Virus record (IMG/VR): IMGVR_UViG_3300044491_002233
Span: 1 to 61,160 of that record
Length of the DNA stretch: 61,160 nt
DNA from: a virus
Strand: one strand, 5' to 3'
The position numbers were made by a program, and so were the translations under genes. This document shows, one piece after another, positions 31,831 through 40,426 of this stretch. A model generated the notes under the pieces. The model saw only the letters and a list, made by a program, of their open reading frames with translations. It had not been told where the DNA came from and did no database searches. The stretch's first letter is position 1; each line of letters starts with the position of its first letter.

Positions 31831-33864
31831 TTATGCTATGTTGGCCAGCGTCTTGATTCTGTCCAGTTCCGTGTTGATCGCTTCTGCTTCCGCTTGTGCT
31901 TCTGCTGGAACTTCCATTTCTTCTTCTGAGAAGAATTCTTCAAGTTGTAATCCTGCCATCTCTATGGCATCTTTCAGTGTGTACTCGTCGGCACCTACTT
32001 TGAACTTGTCACCTGCTTTCATGCCCGCCGCCTTGGCCTTCTGTACCGCCTGTGCGAATTGATTGCCTTCAGTCTTGTCAGCATATCTTTCATCGCCTGC
32101 CTGCATTCTCTTGTAAGCAGTTGTGTTCATCATCTTGTCTGCTTTGGTTACATCAAGTTTTGTAGCGTTCTCTTTGTCTTTTTTTTCTATTTCTTTATCT
32201 ATTGGGTAATCTCCCATTTTAGCATATTCATTCACAGTCTCATCAACCCATGATTCAAACGCTTCTGTTTCTTTACTAGGTGCTTTGTATTCTGCACCTT
32301 TGTCACCATATGATTGACCTTTGATGTTTTTAAATTTGTTTATTTCTTGTGGATCTTTCCTTACTTGATCTGTGTAACCTGGTTCCGACTGCATCTTCTT
32401 GTAGTCGTCAATATATCTCTTCGCCAACTGCACTGCAATTTTTTTATTTTTTATGTAGTCGGCCGATGGTTTAAATGCCGCCGACTTCTCTTGATCCATC
32501 TCGTCTGCTACTCTACTTGCGAAATTAGCCACTCGATCTTCTTCACCTTTTGGTGTTGAGATTAATCTAGATGCTATGTCTGACAGAATCGAACTTAACA
32601 TTGTGTTCTTGTCTTTGAATTTTGTTATTTTTAACATCTTGTCTGCTGTGTCATCTTTTCTTAGTATTAATTTGCTATCAGGATCTGACAAATATCCTTG
32701 TACTATTGCTCCATGATCAACTGGTGCCTGGATTGGGGCGTCAATTGGCTCTGCATCTTTTGGAAGTACTGTTGGCACTGTTTCTTTATCTTTCTTTTCA
32801 AAGTTCTTGCCTGGATCCAGTTCGTTCACTTGTTCTTGCTCTTTGGTTGCCTCGAATTCGCTCATTATTTTGTTTATGATTGGGAAAGCATCTTCTACTC
32901 TACTGTCTAGGTTTTTCATTGTGAACTTCTCTCTCAGTTTGTTTACTGTTTCGTCGTCTAATATTTGCTCTTCCGATGTTTTGAAATCTTTACTTGCGTT
33001 CTCATAGTGTGTCTGGTTAGAAAGGTTCTTCATGTAACCTCTTAGGTTCTCTAGTTTCAATTTAGTTTGCTCTATGATATCCCCTGCGTTGTCGTTCAAT
33101 TGATCTTTGTTAGATGCATATCTTGAGAATGAATTTAATTTTGCGATGTCTTCCGAAGTCGAAACGATGTGCTGTCCAAACTCGTCATGTGGTCTTCCAC
33201 CGTTCGCAACGTGTCTCATCATTGCCCTCGCACCTGCTAGGTGTGTCATTGGATACTTGAATCTTTCACCATCTTCGTTCTCTATGTAGAGCGATTGTAT
33301 CTGTCTTGATCTCGCACCCGGCACAGTCTCGTCAACTTTGCCTTTGTGTCTGATTATCAATTTTGTTTTGTTTAGGTTCTCGAATGAACTCTTGGAAGTG
33401 CCTGTTAGGCCTTCTGCAACCGGTGCCTTTTCAACACCCGCTAATTTAGTGATTCTTGCTAGTTCTTCTGACATCTCGTCAGTATTTACCGTTTTGTTCG
33501 TATCTGCAAGATTTTCATAGTCCTGCTTCGTTAGGTTGTTTTTAGTGATATCTCGCACATCAAACCCCATTTGGTGTTCAACAGCATAGTCCTTTAACTC
33601 TTTAAGGAAAGCATACCATTCGTCTTTGCTGTCTTCATCGATCTTGTTGACAAGATTTCTGTTGTAGTACACTTTCATATTCTCGCCGTCTGCTAGGCTT
33701 ATGCTAACACTACCAAAAGTGTCTGCGTCTTCTTGGAATTCGAACTCAAAGAACACAGCACTGCTTGGATCTGCTGTGGCGGCTCCATTCTCGTCACCTA
33801 ACCTTATGTTTGAGAACTGCGATCTTATCTTATTGAATAAATCTTGTGAATTTTTAGGGTTCAT
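31831..33864 (-). CDS. Large charged protein, probable virion or scaffold component
   Basis: 677 residues, very rich in Asp, Glu, Lys and Asn. N-terminal ~80 residues form beta-strands (AVFFEFEFQEDADTFGSVSI), then come helical, charged stretches. A motif EELARITKLAGVEKAP near 130 is echoed by ILKLAGVQQVDP in the protein at 35509. It has a late promoter (AATAAATA, 6 nt before the ATG) and lies directly after the large terminase gene. Internal head, scaffold or packaging-associated roles are possible. No family recognised. Confidence 0.5.
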   Translation of the reverse strand: MNPKNSQDLFNKIRSQFSNIRLGDENGAATADPSSAVFFEFEFQEDADTFGSVSISLADGENMKVYYNRNLVNKIDEDSKDEWYAFLKELKDYAVEHQMGFDVRDITKNNLTKQDYENLADTNKTVNTDEMSEELARITKLAGVEKAPVAEGLTGTSKSSFENLNKTKLIIRHKGKVDETVPGARSRQIQSLYIENEDGERFKYPMTHLAGARAMMRHVANGGRPHDEFGQHIVSTSEDIAKLNSFSRYASNKDQLNDNAGDIIEQTKLKLENLRGYMKNLSNQTHYENASKDFKTSEEQILDDETVNKLREKFTMKNLDSRVEDAFPIINKIMSEFEATKEQEQVNELDPGKNFEKKDKETVPTVLPKDAEPIDAPIQAPVDHGAIVQGYLSDPDSKLILRKDDTADKMLKITKFKDKNTMLSSILSDIASRLISTPKGEEDRVANFASRVADEMDQEKSAAFKPSADYIKNKKIAVQLAKRYIDDYKKMQSEPGYTDQVRKDPQEINKFKNIKGQSYGDKGAEYKAPSKETEAFESWVDETVNEYAKMGDYPIDKEIEKKDKENATKLDVTKADKMMNTTAYKRMQAGDERYADKTEGNQFAQAVQKAKAAGMKAGDKFKVGADEYTLKDAIEMAGLQLEEFFSEEEMEVPAEAQAEAEAINTELDRIKTLANIA

Positions 33865-33870
33865 GTACTG

Positions 33871-33878
33871 TATTTATT
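33871..33878 (-). promoter_or_regulatory. Late promoter AATAAATA before 33864
   Basis: Minus-strand AATAAATA with 6 nt to the ATG; it overlaps the last two bases of gene 17. Confidence 0.6.
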
Positions 33879-35469
33879 ATCCTGTGAACGAACCAAATAT
33901 AGGCATTGGCGTTATCTCAGCAGTTCTGTCTGTCCATTTCTCGAATATTTTAGGATCAAAATCTGCTAAAACTTTCATCATACGAGTCATTAGTAAGCAA
34001 GAACTTACTAAATCATCATGTTGTCCAGGCTTTGCTTTATAACTTAATCCACTAGCAACGAAATCTTTCATCTCTGAAATCAATAGTTGTGAGTTTATTT
34101 TAATTTTCCCACCTTCGACTAGTTCTTTGAATTTTGTGCAGGCATCGATCTTGTGTTTTGCGGTAGTATTGAACCCTCTCCTAAATTTACGCCTATGCCC
34201 TTTTCTGATCGGTTCGGATAGGAACATGCCCATAATGTTCTCCTCACCTATGTCCATCACTCTCATCAGAGCGGCCTCACCTATGGAGTTGTTCTCCATG
34301 CTGTAGAATATCTGCGGCGTTGCTGTAGAATCCTTTTCCATGATCGTGTCGTGGATGTGTTTGGTAATTCCTTGCAAGATTCTAATTTGTTGATTCATAG
34401 GAGTCATGTTGTGATGCCATTCGCCTATTTGTTCGAATGTAGGCAATTCAAAAATTTGTATTGCGGCAAAGTCGCCTCCTGTTCCCATTGCAGGATCTAA
34501 AGATACCATGTATGTGTGTCCTGGGGTAGGTCTCTTGAACCATCGCACTTGTCCTGTTGTCTCTATTGGTGCCGTGCCTTCTAGGTCAGCGAGATATATG
34601 CTGTCAATCAAGGTCTCGTCAAAGATCAAGAATTCACACTCGTGTTCCCTTCGGAACCGCTCCTCACCTATCCTGGAACGTTCTGCGTCTGCCCATGCAT
34701 TGTCTCTGTCAGGGTGTTCTGACCAGTGTGCCTTCATGGCATAGAAACCGTTTGTGCCGATTACCTTGTCATTGCCGTACTCATCGAATCTCTTGTTAGC
34801 CTCTTTCCAGATCATGGCAAACTGGTCCTCGTCACTGTTTGGTGTTGATGTGATCATACATTTACCACCTGTACTAAGTGTTGGTGACAGTGATGTCCAG
34901 AATTCTTTGGCCTTTTCTGGTGGTTGCACGAATGCAAACTCATCACAATATATTAATGTAAGTGACATACCCCGTCCCGTGTTCTCTGTCGTTGTTGTGG
35001 CCATTATTTTTGAGCCATTGTCAAACTCTATGCTGTTCCTGTTGTACTGTGTCACACCTGCCTTGATCCAACTGGGCAACATCTCATAGGCGTAACGCAC
35101 CCTTGACATGATGTCCGATGCTCCTGCGTATTTGTGTGCCGCGATCAGTATCTGTGAATCAGGTCTGAACATGGCATACCAGATAAGGAATCCTGACGCA
35201 CAGGTTGTTTTACCTGTTTGCCTAGGAAGCATTGCTATTGAAAATCTATGATCGTTATAACTTTCAATCAGTCTTTCTTGATATGGGAATGGTTCGAATG
35301 GTATGGATCCTTTGACAGGGTGTTGTATTCTCATAAATGTTTTCATGAAGAACAAGGGACCGGTTTTTGGATCCATGCATTTCTCAAGTTGTTCCACTTG
35401 AGTTTTGCTGTATTTGTGTTTCTTATGCGCCTTCTTAATTTGGTCGCTATCTAATGATACATACGCCAT
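33877..35469 (-). CDS. 17: Terminase large subunit, T4 gp17 type
   Basis: 530 residues. LPRQTGKTT at 81-89 is Walker A, LTLIYCDEFAFV near 170-181 is Walker B with the catalytic Glu, and ITSTPN near 209 the coupling motif. The nuclease half has VSLDPAMGTGGDFAAIQIF with the first metal Asp, later MENNSIGEAAL and AKPGQHDDLVSS. It cuts concatemeric DNA and powers packaging through the portal. Preceded by TTAAATA, 7 nt from the ATG. Gene 16 lies two genes upstream. Confidence 0.95.
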   Translation of the reverse strand: MAYVSLDSDQIKKAHKKHKYSKTQVEQLEKCMDPKTGPLFFMKTFMRIQHPVKGSIPFEPFPYQERLIESYNDHRFSIAMLPRQTGKTTCASGFLIWYAMFRPDSQILIAAHKYAGASDIMSRVRYAYEMLPSWIKAGVTQYNRNSIEFDNGSKIMATTTTENTGRGMSLTLIYCDEFAFVQPPEKAKEFWTSLSPTLSTGGKCMITSTPNSDEDQFAMIWKEANKRFDEYGNDKVIGTNGFYAMKAHWSEHPDRDNAWADAERSRIGEERFRREHECEFLIFDETLIDSIYLADLEGTAPIETTGQVRWFKRPTPGHTYMVSLDPAMGTGGDFAAIQIFELPTFEQIGEWHHNMTPMNQQIRILQGITKHIHDTIMEKDSTATPQIFYSMENNSIGEAALMRVMDIGEENIMGMFLSEPIRKGHRRKFRRGFNTTAKHKIDACTKFKELVEGGKIKINSQLLISEMKDFVASGLSYKAKPGQHDDLVSSCLLMTRMMKVLADFDPKIFEKWTDRTAEITPMPIFGSFTG

Positions 35470-35476
35470 GGTATAG

Positions 35477-35483
35477 TATTTAA
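35477..35483 (-). promoter_or_regulatory. Late-type promoter of gene 17
   Basis: TTAAATA on the minus strand, 7 nt before the ATG at 35469. Confidence 0.55.
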
Positions 35484-35508
35484 CGCTGTGTAGTTGGTTA
35501 GAAAAGTA

Positions 35509-36345
35509 TTACTTTGCTTCTTTGTCTTTGATGGCTTTTTTCATTGGTTCTTTCTTGTCGCCATCTTTATCCATGTCTAAGAAGTCTGGTTTTGCCGCTT
35601 CTTGATACGCTGATTTGAAATTTTCGTATTGTGTCCTAAGACTGTTCGCTAACTCTTCCTCAGTAATCTTGTCTTCTGCCGCCATTGGATTGTCACCAGG
35701 TGAAACCCTTGTGTAAGTTTTCTTTTGTCTGTTTAATCCACCTGAGTTAACATTTACTAGTGTGTCTATGTCTTGAACTTTCTCTCCAGGTTCGTTTGCG
35801 AATGTTTCTTCTTTTTGCTCGTCTTCTGGATTTTTTATGATGTCTCTCATCCTAGCCATGTCCATTGAACCCGCCGCATCGTCTTGATCCATTTCTGGTT
35901 CTGCGTGTGGTTCTGCGTGTGGTTCTGCACCAATCATTGCTGGATCAACCTGTTGCACACCCGCAAGTTTTAATATCTGCATCATCATTGATGCTTCTTG
36001 TGGAGTGTCTGCTGAAATTTGAATTGCTTCTTTCACAGTTTCCTTTTTGTCTTCTTTGCCTGCTTTTTTGTCATGGTACGCTTTTAGGCCTGCTGGCATC
36101 TTGCCTTCGACTGCTTCTTCTGTTCCGTTGATGCTGTCCCAGAAACCTGCTAGGCTCTCACCGTGTTTCTTAATGAATTCTTCTCTTGAAAGTTTCTCTG
36201 CCTCGTCGTGCAGGTAGTCTTTCATGCCACCTTCTGTGACTGCTTTTGGATTTGTCTTCTCAACGTTCTCCACTGCGTCTTTGACCAATTCAGGTCTTGA
36301 TTCTGCTATTTCTTTTAATTTTGTTAACACGTCTATCATTTCCAT
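35509..36345 (-). CDS. Charged hypothetical protein between genes 16 and 17
   Basis: 278 residues, rich in Glu, Lys, Asp and Met. Contains ILKLAGVQQVDPAM near 125-138 (shared with the protein at 31831), a small AEPH repeat, and a C-terminus DFLDMDKDGDKKEPMKKA that looks like a calcium-binding DxDxDG loop. Ribosome site AAGGAAA nine bases before the ATG. Likely virion or scaffold related; the DxDxDG motif may instead be a lipid- or protein-contact tail. Not recognised. Confidence 0.5.
   Translation of the reverse strand: MEMIDVLTKLKEIAESRPELVKDAVENVEKTNPKAVTEGGMKDYLHDEAEKLSREEFIKKHGESLAGFWDSINGTEEAVEGKMPAGLKAYHDKKAGKEDKKETVKEAIQISADTPQEASMMMQILKLAGVQQVDPAMIGAEPHAEPHAEPEMDQDDAAGSMDMARMRDIIKNPEDEQKEETFANEPGEKVQDIDTLVNVNSGGLNRQKKTYTRVSPGDNPMAAEDKITEEELANSLRTQYENFKSAYQEAAKPDFLDMDKDGDKKEPMKKAIKDKEAK
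35897..35928 (-). repeat. 12-bp tandem repeat (AEPH) in gene at 35509
   Basis: Two full copies and a partial third copy of GGTTCTGCGTGT (plus strand) encode AEPHAEPHAEP. Confidence 0.85.
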
Positions 36346-36348
36346 AAC

Positions 36349-36951
36349 TTATTTCCTTTTTGGGTCCGGGTGTGGGTTGGTTGGTTTAGAAAGCGGACTT
36401 GGTGTTCCTTTTTCTTCAATGTGACTCTGAACTCCGGTCTCACCACCCTTTGGATGGTCCTTGTTCTCTTGTCTATCTTTTAGTAATTCTTTAAGCAATC
36501 CCATGTTTGCTTTTGTTGAATGAAAATCTTCTGCATTAACTTTTGGTGCATCTTTGTATTCAATATCCATTAGTTTGTTTGCATATTCAGATTTCTGTGC
36601 AACCTGCATGTCGTTCTGATATTCTTCTGTAGGTTCGCCTGGTTTCCTTACTACAATGTGTGTTGCTGGAACTCTCAAAATGTCTGACAGATATTCGTGC
36701 ATTACTCTTTGTGACGCTGGATAATTTGTAGTGACGTCAAAGATTGTAACTTGCTCGTTGCTTAAGGCAGGAAAATCTAGCGGCAGTGTCATAATAGGTG
36801 TTTTCTTGCCTGCTGACATGTTTGTAACGTCGAATTTAGCCAATGCTGATTCAAGTTTTGAAGCGAAATCGCCTGCTAATTCACCTGCAACCTTAATTTT
36901 ATAGTCATATGACTTTGTTGATTCTATTAGGTAGTCTTTAAACGTGCTCAT
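36349..36951 (-). CDS. Putative head-associated protein with capsid-targeting-like N-terminus
   Basis: The start is set at MSTFKDYLIEST, since TAAATA and a short spacer precede that ATG. 200 residues. The first residues resemble the MKTYQEFIAEA capsid-targeting sequence of T4 internal head proteins. Next are strands YKIKVAGELAGDF and PIMTLPLDFPALS, then a Lys/Pro-rich tail. T4 internal proteins carry such a leader, which the gp21 protease removes. It lies between gene 16 and gene 17. Function is inferred from the leader only. Confidence 0.5.
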   Translation of the reverse strand: MSTFKDYLIESTKSYDYKIKVAGELAGDFASKLESALAKFDVTNMSAGKKTPIMTLPLDFPALSNEQVTIFDVTTNYPASQRVMHEYLSDILRVPATHIVVRKPGEPTEEYQNDMQVAQKSEYANKLMDIEYKDAPKVNAEDFHSTKANMGLLKELLKDRQENKDHPKGGETGVQSHIEEKGTPSPLSKPTNPHPDPKRK

Positions 36952-36957
36952 ATGCAA

Positions 36958-36964
36958 TATTTAG
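36958..36964 (-). promoter_or_regulatory. Late-type promoter before 36951
   Basis: CTAAATA on the minus strand with 6 nt to the ATG; it overlaps the end of gene 16. Confidence 0.45.
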
Positions 36965-37485
36965 TCTTTTTTAAGTAGTTTCTTCATTAATTCGTTACGA
37001 TCAGATATAACAAATCCGTCGCTTTCCTCCACTGGACCACCGTCTTTGTTGCCGTCCTTGTCCAGTTTCATTTTCTTTAGTTGCAGTTCCACCATCTTGA
37101 GCTTCTTGTCTATCTTGCTACCCTTGGCGTCTATGGCGTTACGTAGAAAGTTTCCTGCAACCTCGAATATACGCCCTGAATAACGTGAGTCCACGTTCAT
37201 GCCCAGGTCCATAAGATTCTTGTAACTCTCTTCTGCTTCAATGGCCAGTTTGTCTAATTCTAGGTCTGACAATTCTCCCAACCCTTTGACCTGTGGAAGT
37301 GCGGCCGCTATCTTGTCAAATTCCGCATAAGATTTTTTAAGTGCCTCTGCGGTCTTTGGATCGACGTTCTTCATTACTTTGCCTGTCTGTTCTTTGTTTG
37401 CTTTGGCTTGTTCTTTCTTGTCTACCTCTTTAAATGCCTCTTTGACATTTGGTAAATTAAGGATATCTTCCAGTTTCTTTGTCAT
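36961..37485 (-). CDS. 16: Terminase small subunit, gp16-like
   Basis: 174 residues, almost all helical. Middle part EESYKNLMDLGMNVDSRYSG then RIFEVAGNFLRNAIDAK matches the gp16 region in which a coiled coil is followed by an R-x-FEVxxxL segment; the C-terminus SDGFVISDRNELMKKLL matches the FxGSTxEL end of gp16. It recognises phage DNA and regulates gp17. The N-terminus is Lys/Glu-rich. Two genes separate it from gene 17 instead of the usual direct neighbourhood. Confidence 0.7.
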   Translation of the reverse strand: MTKKLEDILNLPNVKEAFKEVDKKEQAKANKEQTGKVMKNVDPKTAEALKKSYAEFDKIAAALPQVKGLGELSDLELDKLAIEAEESYKNLMDLGMNVDSRYSGRIFEVAGNFLRNAIDAKGSKIDKKLKMVELQLKKMKLDKDGNKDGGPVEESDGFVISDRNELMKKLLKKD

Positions 37486-37490
37486 TGTTC

Positions 37491-37497
37491 TATTTAC
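37491..37497 (-). promoter_or_regulatory. Late-type promoter before gene 16
   Basis: GTAAATA on the minus strand, 5 nt before the ATG at 37485; overlaps the end of gene 4. Confidence 0.5.
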
Positions 37498-37934
37498 TTA
37501 CGTTTGCCGTTATGGAACAACTGTTCTTCTGACACCACCCTGAACTTGATACGTCTCTGTTTGGCGTATGCGTTTGCGGCCTCCCACTTGGCCATGTTTA
37601 TCACTACCTGTTTTTTCTTGGCCATGCTCTTGCCCGCGGCCTCCATTGTGGTCTGGCTCATGGGTTTGACCTCTACCATCTCTGCATGTTTGCGACCTTC
37701 CTTGTCTTGGTACACTATAAAGAAGTCTGGCACGTACACGGTATATTTGCCCGTGAATGGATGTCTGTATGGGATTTTAATTGATTCCGATGCCCACTGG
37801 TATACATTAGGATGTTCATCGCACAGTCTCATGAATGAGTGTTCCCAACTTGACCTGTAAGTTGGTGTTTTTGTACCTACATACTTCTCTTGATTTTTGG
37901 GAGAGAACTTGCCCCTAGCAAATCTCGGTAACAT
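37494..37934 (-). CDS. 4: Head completion protein, T4 gp4 type (TnsA-like nuclease fold)
   Basis: 146 residues. SSWEHSFMRLCDE (Glu31), VYVPDFFIVY (Asp70) and MVEVKP (Glu88, Lys90) give the E...D...ExK set of a restriction-endonuclease-like fold, as in T4 gp4 and TnsA. gp4 acts after DNA packaging, before tail joining. The basic N-terminus and tail are typical. It meets the upstream gene by one nucleotide. Confidence 0.8.
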   Translation of the reverse strand: MLPRFARGKFSPKNQEKYVGTKTPTYRSSWEHSFMRLCDEHPNVYQWASESIKIPYRHPFTGKYTVYVPDFFIVYQDKEGRKHAEMVEVKPMSQTTMEAAGKSMAKKKQVVINMAKWEAANAYAKQRRIKFRVVSEEQLFHNGKRK

Positions 37935-38311
37935 TAGTCTATGATGTTTCTAGATATGGTCTCTTTGGTGGTAAGTGTTTGCCTTACACCCAATCTACTC
38001 GACTTGTATCTGTTAGCATTTAAAATTATTGTTATAAGTTCGTTGAGTAGTGCTTCGTCGGCGCCGGCTAGATTATCTAGAATTTGTTGAGGTTTTATGT
38101 TGTCTATCTTTGCCTGCGCCATTATCACGTACGCCGTTGATTCCGCCGCCGGTCTGGCAAATCCTCTTTTTACAAAAAATCCAACGGTGCTGTCATATTC
38201 TCCTGCGTTGAATTCATAGTCTGTTTCGTAAGTCGATGATGTTAGTGTCTCGATTGTCTTGTCCAGAGATGTTTGATCCTTGGGTGGAAGATTTGTATAA
38301 AATTCGGCCAT
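37934..38311 (-). CDS. Conserved virion-assembly hypothetical protein
   Basis: 125 residues. The segment EYDSTVGFFVKRGFARPAAE followed by STAYVIMAQAKIDNIKPQQIL and ITIILNANRYKSSRLG recurs, in my recollection, beside baseplate genes in marine T4-like phages. It lies in one unit with the tail-tube-cap-like gene (TAATG overlap) and gene 4. Function not known. Confidence 0.6.
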   Translation of the reverse strand: MAEFYTNLPPKDQTSLDKTIETLTSSTYETDYEFNAGEYDSTVGFFVKRGFARPAAESTAYVIMAQAKIDNIKPQQILDNLAGADEALLNELITIILNANRYKSSRLGVRQTLTTKETISRNIID

Positions 38312-39702
38312 TATAAGTTCACTTTCTCAGTTACTATGTTTACATCTTGTAAGGTTCTATCTATTTTTATGTATCCCTCGGTGACTAAATTTCGTATGTC
38401 TGTAATTGCTTTGTTCCTATAGACAGTTTTTACTGAAGCAGACGCATTAGAATACGAAATGTTTGATTCTGCGATAGTTTGGTTGTCACGAGATCCTATG
38501 TCTTTGTAATAAATTCCAGCGGCAATTTCGTCTCTTAATACAGTATCGTTGAGTATCAAATTGTACGATTCGCTGGGCGTAAAATACTTTGTAGTGTCTA
38601 GAGATGTAGACGAAATAACATTTACAGAAGTTTTGTCCTTGTTGTCGTTTGTTCCTTTTGCAGTTGCTATTATTGCCGCACCGGCCACGGCCGCACCCAC
38701 TGTGAAGTTGCCAACAGGATTAGTGATAGATCCTGCCTGTTTTCCTACTTCTAAAACTCCTTCCTTGGCTATGCCTTTCAGCTCTTCCTTGACCCCTGAT
38801 TTCTTAATTTTTTTTGCATTGTTGTATGTGTTAGAGGCTGACAATATTGCACCAAGGATGTTCCCGGTCTGCACGTTCCGGATCACTGAGCCTATTCCAT
38901 CTACAACACCACCTGGACCAAAAATACTATTTGTGCCACGACCCAACACAGTGAGTGGACTAGGTTCTTTGTCATAGTGTATTGTGGCAAACCCTGGCGG
39001 TTGGTTCTTGGTGATTATTCCTGACTTGTATATCACAGTCTCATAGTAAATCTGCATGGTGTTTTCTAACACGCCTGCGCCATCGGCTTGGTTTAGGTTG
39101 TCATGAGCAAAAGAGGCAATTACTGGATTGACCAATGTCATGGATGTGAATCTTTGTTTGTGTAAGACAAATATTTCAATTCTTTTCAAATAAGGTTTCT
39201 TTTTCTCGTTAGGGGTGTCTAGTCCAAATTTATTAGTTCTATTACTAAGTTCGATGTTGTCGTAATAATCATCTTTTGTGTCATTTATGGTAAGATCTGT
39301 GTCCATGGCCACTGAATCGGCAATCTTGTGTTCGTAGTACTTCTTCCAAAATGCGTTTACAGTGTCTGCATGATCATCATGGAACGTGATGTTTACAGGT
39401 TCATATTGAATCCTTGTCGCTGTGTACATCTTTTTGTTGTATTGAATTTTTTCTTCTAGGTTCATCCCGTACTTTGGTAGGTCACATGCCTTTACTAGCA
39501 TGTCAAGTTCGTATTTCTCATTGGGCTTGAACCCATTAAAAAACAAAGTTTCGTCGGTAGTAAATTTTACATGAAACAGGAATTTCTGTTTCGGCATCAG
39601 TTTATAGTTGTCGTCTAGGTACAGTCTTGATGCGTGTCTATAGTCTTTCATTCCAGGAAGTCCGTCCTGGAAACCTTGTAGGAAGTTGTTTATACTTGGC
39701 AT
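38311..39702 (-). CDS. Baseplate / tail-tube cap protein, gp48 or gp54-like
   Basis: The start is set at MPSINNFLQGF (39702), five bases after TATAAATA. 463 residues. N-terminal ~200 residues resemble the tail-tube fold: FLFHVKFTTDETLFF, YELDMLVKACDLPKYGMN, then FHDDHADTVNAFWKKYYEH, as in gp19 relatives that cap or initiate the tube. Then comes a Gly/Ala-rich hydrophobic stretch (VGAAVAGAAIIATAKG) that could span a membrane or form a flexible linker. The C-terminal part is unknown. gp48 and gp54 cannot be told apart from sequence alone. Confidence 0.55.
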   Translation of the reverse strand: MPSINNFLQGFQDGLPGMKDYRHASRLYLDDNYKLMPKQKFLFHVKFTTDETLFFNGFKPNEKYELDMLVKACDLPKYGMNLEEKIQYNKKMYTATRIQYEPVNITFHDDHADTVNAFWKKYYEHKIADSVAMDTDLTINDTKDDYYDNIELSNRTNKFGLDTPNEKKKPYLKRIEIFVLHKQRFTSMTLVNPVIASFAHDNLNQADGAGVLENTMQIYYETVIYKSGIITKNQPPGFATIHYDKEPSPLTVLGRGTNSIFGPGGVVDGIGSVIRNVQTGNILGAILSASNTYNNAKKIKKSGVKEELKGIAKEGVLEVGKQAGSITNPVGNFTVGAAVAGAAIIATAKGTNDNKDKTSVNVISSTSLDTTKYFTPSESYNLILNDTVLRDEIAAGIYYKDIGSRDNQTIAESNISYSNASASVKTVYRNKAITDIRNLVTEGYIKIDRTLQDVNIVTEKVNL

Positions 39703-39707
39703 ACTGT

Positions 39708-39715
39708 TATTTATA
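39708..39715 (-). promoter_or_regulatory. Exact T4 late promoter TATAAATA
   Basis: Minus-strand TATAAATA, 5 nt before the ATG at 39702 and directly after the gp19 terminator. Confidence 0.75.
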
Positions 39716-39718
39716 GTC

Positions 39719-39748
39719 ACAAAAAAAGCGCCATATAAAGGCGCCTTT
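39719..39748 (-). terminator. Terminator of gene 19
   Basis: GGCGC/GCGCC stem with flanking AAA/TTT and one bulge, followed on the minus strand by a run of seven U. Confidence 0.8.
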
Positions 39749-39777
39749 CCTGTTTATAATTGCTTACTTAATTCTTA

Positions 39778-40398
39778 TTAACCACCAGTACTTAGAGTAC
39801 CGAGTGTTCTAGATACCGCTGTACCAATTCCTGTTCCTGTTGGAGTCTGGATTGCGTTGTCGTATCTGATTGACATAGTGATAGTTGCTGGATCTGAAGT
39901 TGCGTATGCAAGTGAGTTGTAGTTAACGTTCTCAACGTATGCACCGTACAATTCAAATGTTTCTAAAACATTTGGTGCACTCGCTCCGTTACCACCGTCT
40001 AGCATTTCAATTCTAGTTGTGAATTTGTAATCAATACCAGATGCCGCTGAACTCTGTTCAAAGAAATCGAATTGCTTCTGGATCTGTTCGCCAACCAGTT
40101 TAGTGACTGAGTTGTTAACGTCATCTCTTAGAGTGATTGTGATTGCTTCCCAAGTGTGTTTACCTGCCACATAAACTTTTGAGTTGTACACATCCAGTGT
40201 TACGGTGTCAAAAGATAATTGTGGTCTTGTTATATCAATAACTTGTTTTGTAAGTTCTGATCTCGGTGTTGATACTCCAAAATTTTCCAGGATCGCTCTG
40301 AAACGATACTGTAGTTTCGGCATCAATAATCCCTGTGATGCTGAACTCTGATCGTTTGCTAAAGGTACTGTGAATTTTGATAAAGTTGATATTGCCAT
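39778..40398 (-). CDS. 19: Tail tube protein gp19
   Basis: 206 residues. MPKLQYRFRAILENFG near 26-41, the strand FDTVTLDVYNSKVYVAGKHT, ITITLRDDVNNSV and the C-terminal YGAYVENVNYNSLAYATSDP are the typical gp19 pattern. Forms the inner tail tube. Has a late promoter, an AGGAG ribosome site and a terminator of its own, fitting high expression. Confidence 0.92.
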   Translation of the reverse strand: MAISTLSKFTVPLANDQSSASQGLLMPKLQYRFRAILENFGVSTPRSELTKQVIDITRPQLSFDTVTLDVYNSKVYVAGKHTWEAITITLRDDVNNSVTKLVGEQIQKQFDFFEQSSAASGIDYKFTTRIEMLDGGNGASAPNVLETFELYGAYVENVNYNSLAYATSDPATITMSIRYDNAIQTPTGTGIGTAVSRTLGTLSTGG

Positions 40399-40412
40399 TT
40401 GTTTCTCCTATC

Positions 40413-40420
40413 TATTTATT
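40413..40420 (-). promoter_or_regulatory. Late promoter of gene 19
   Basis: AATAAATA on the minus strand, 14 nt before the ATG with AGGAG between. Confidence 0.65.
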
Positions 40421-40426
40421 CCAAAA

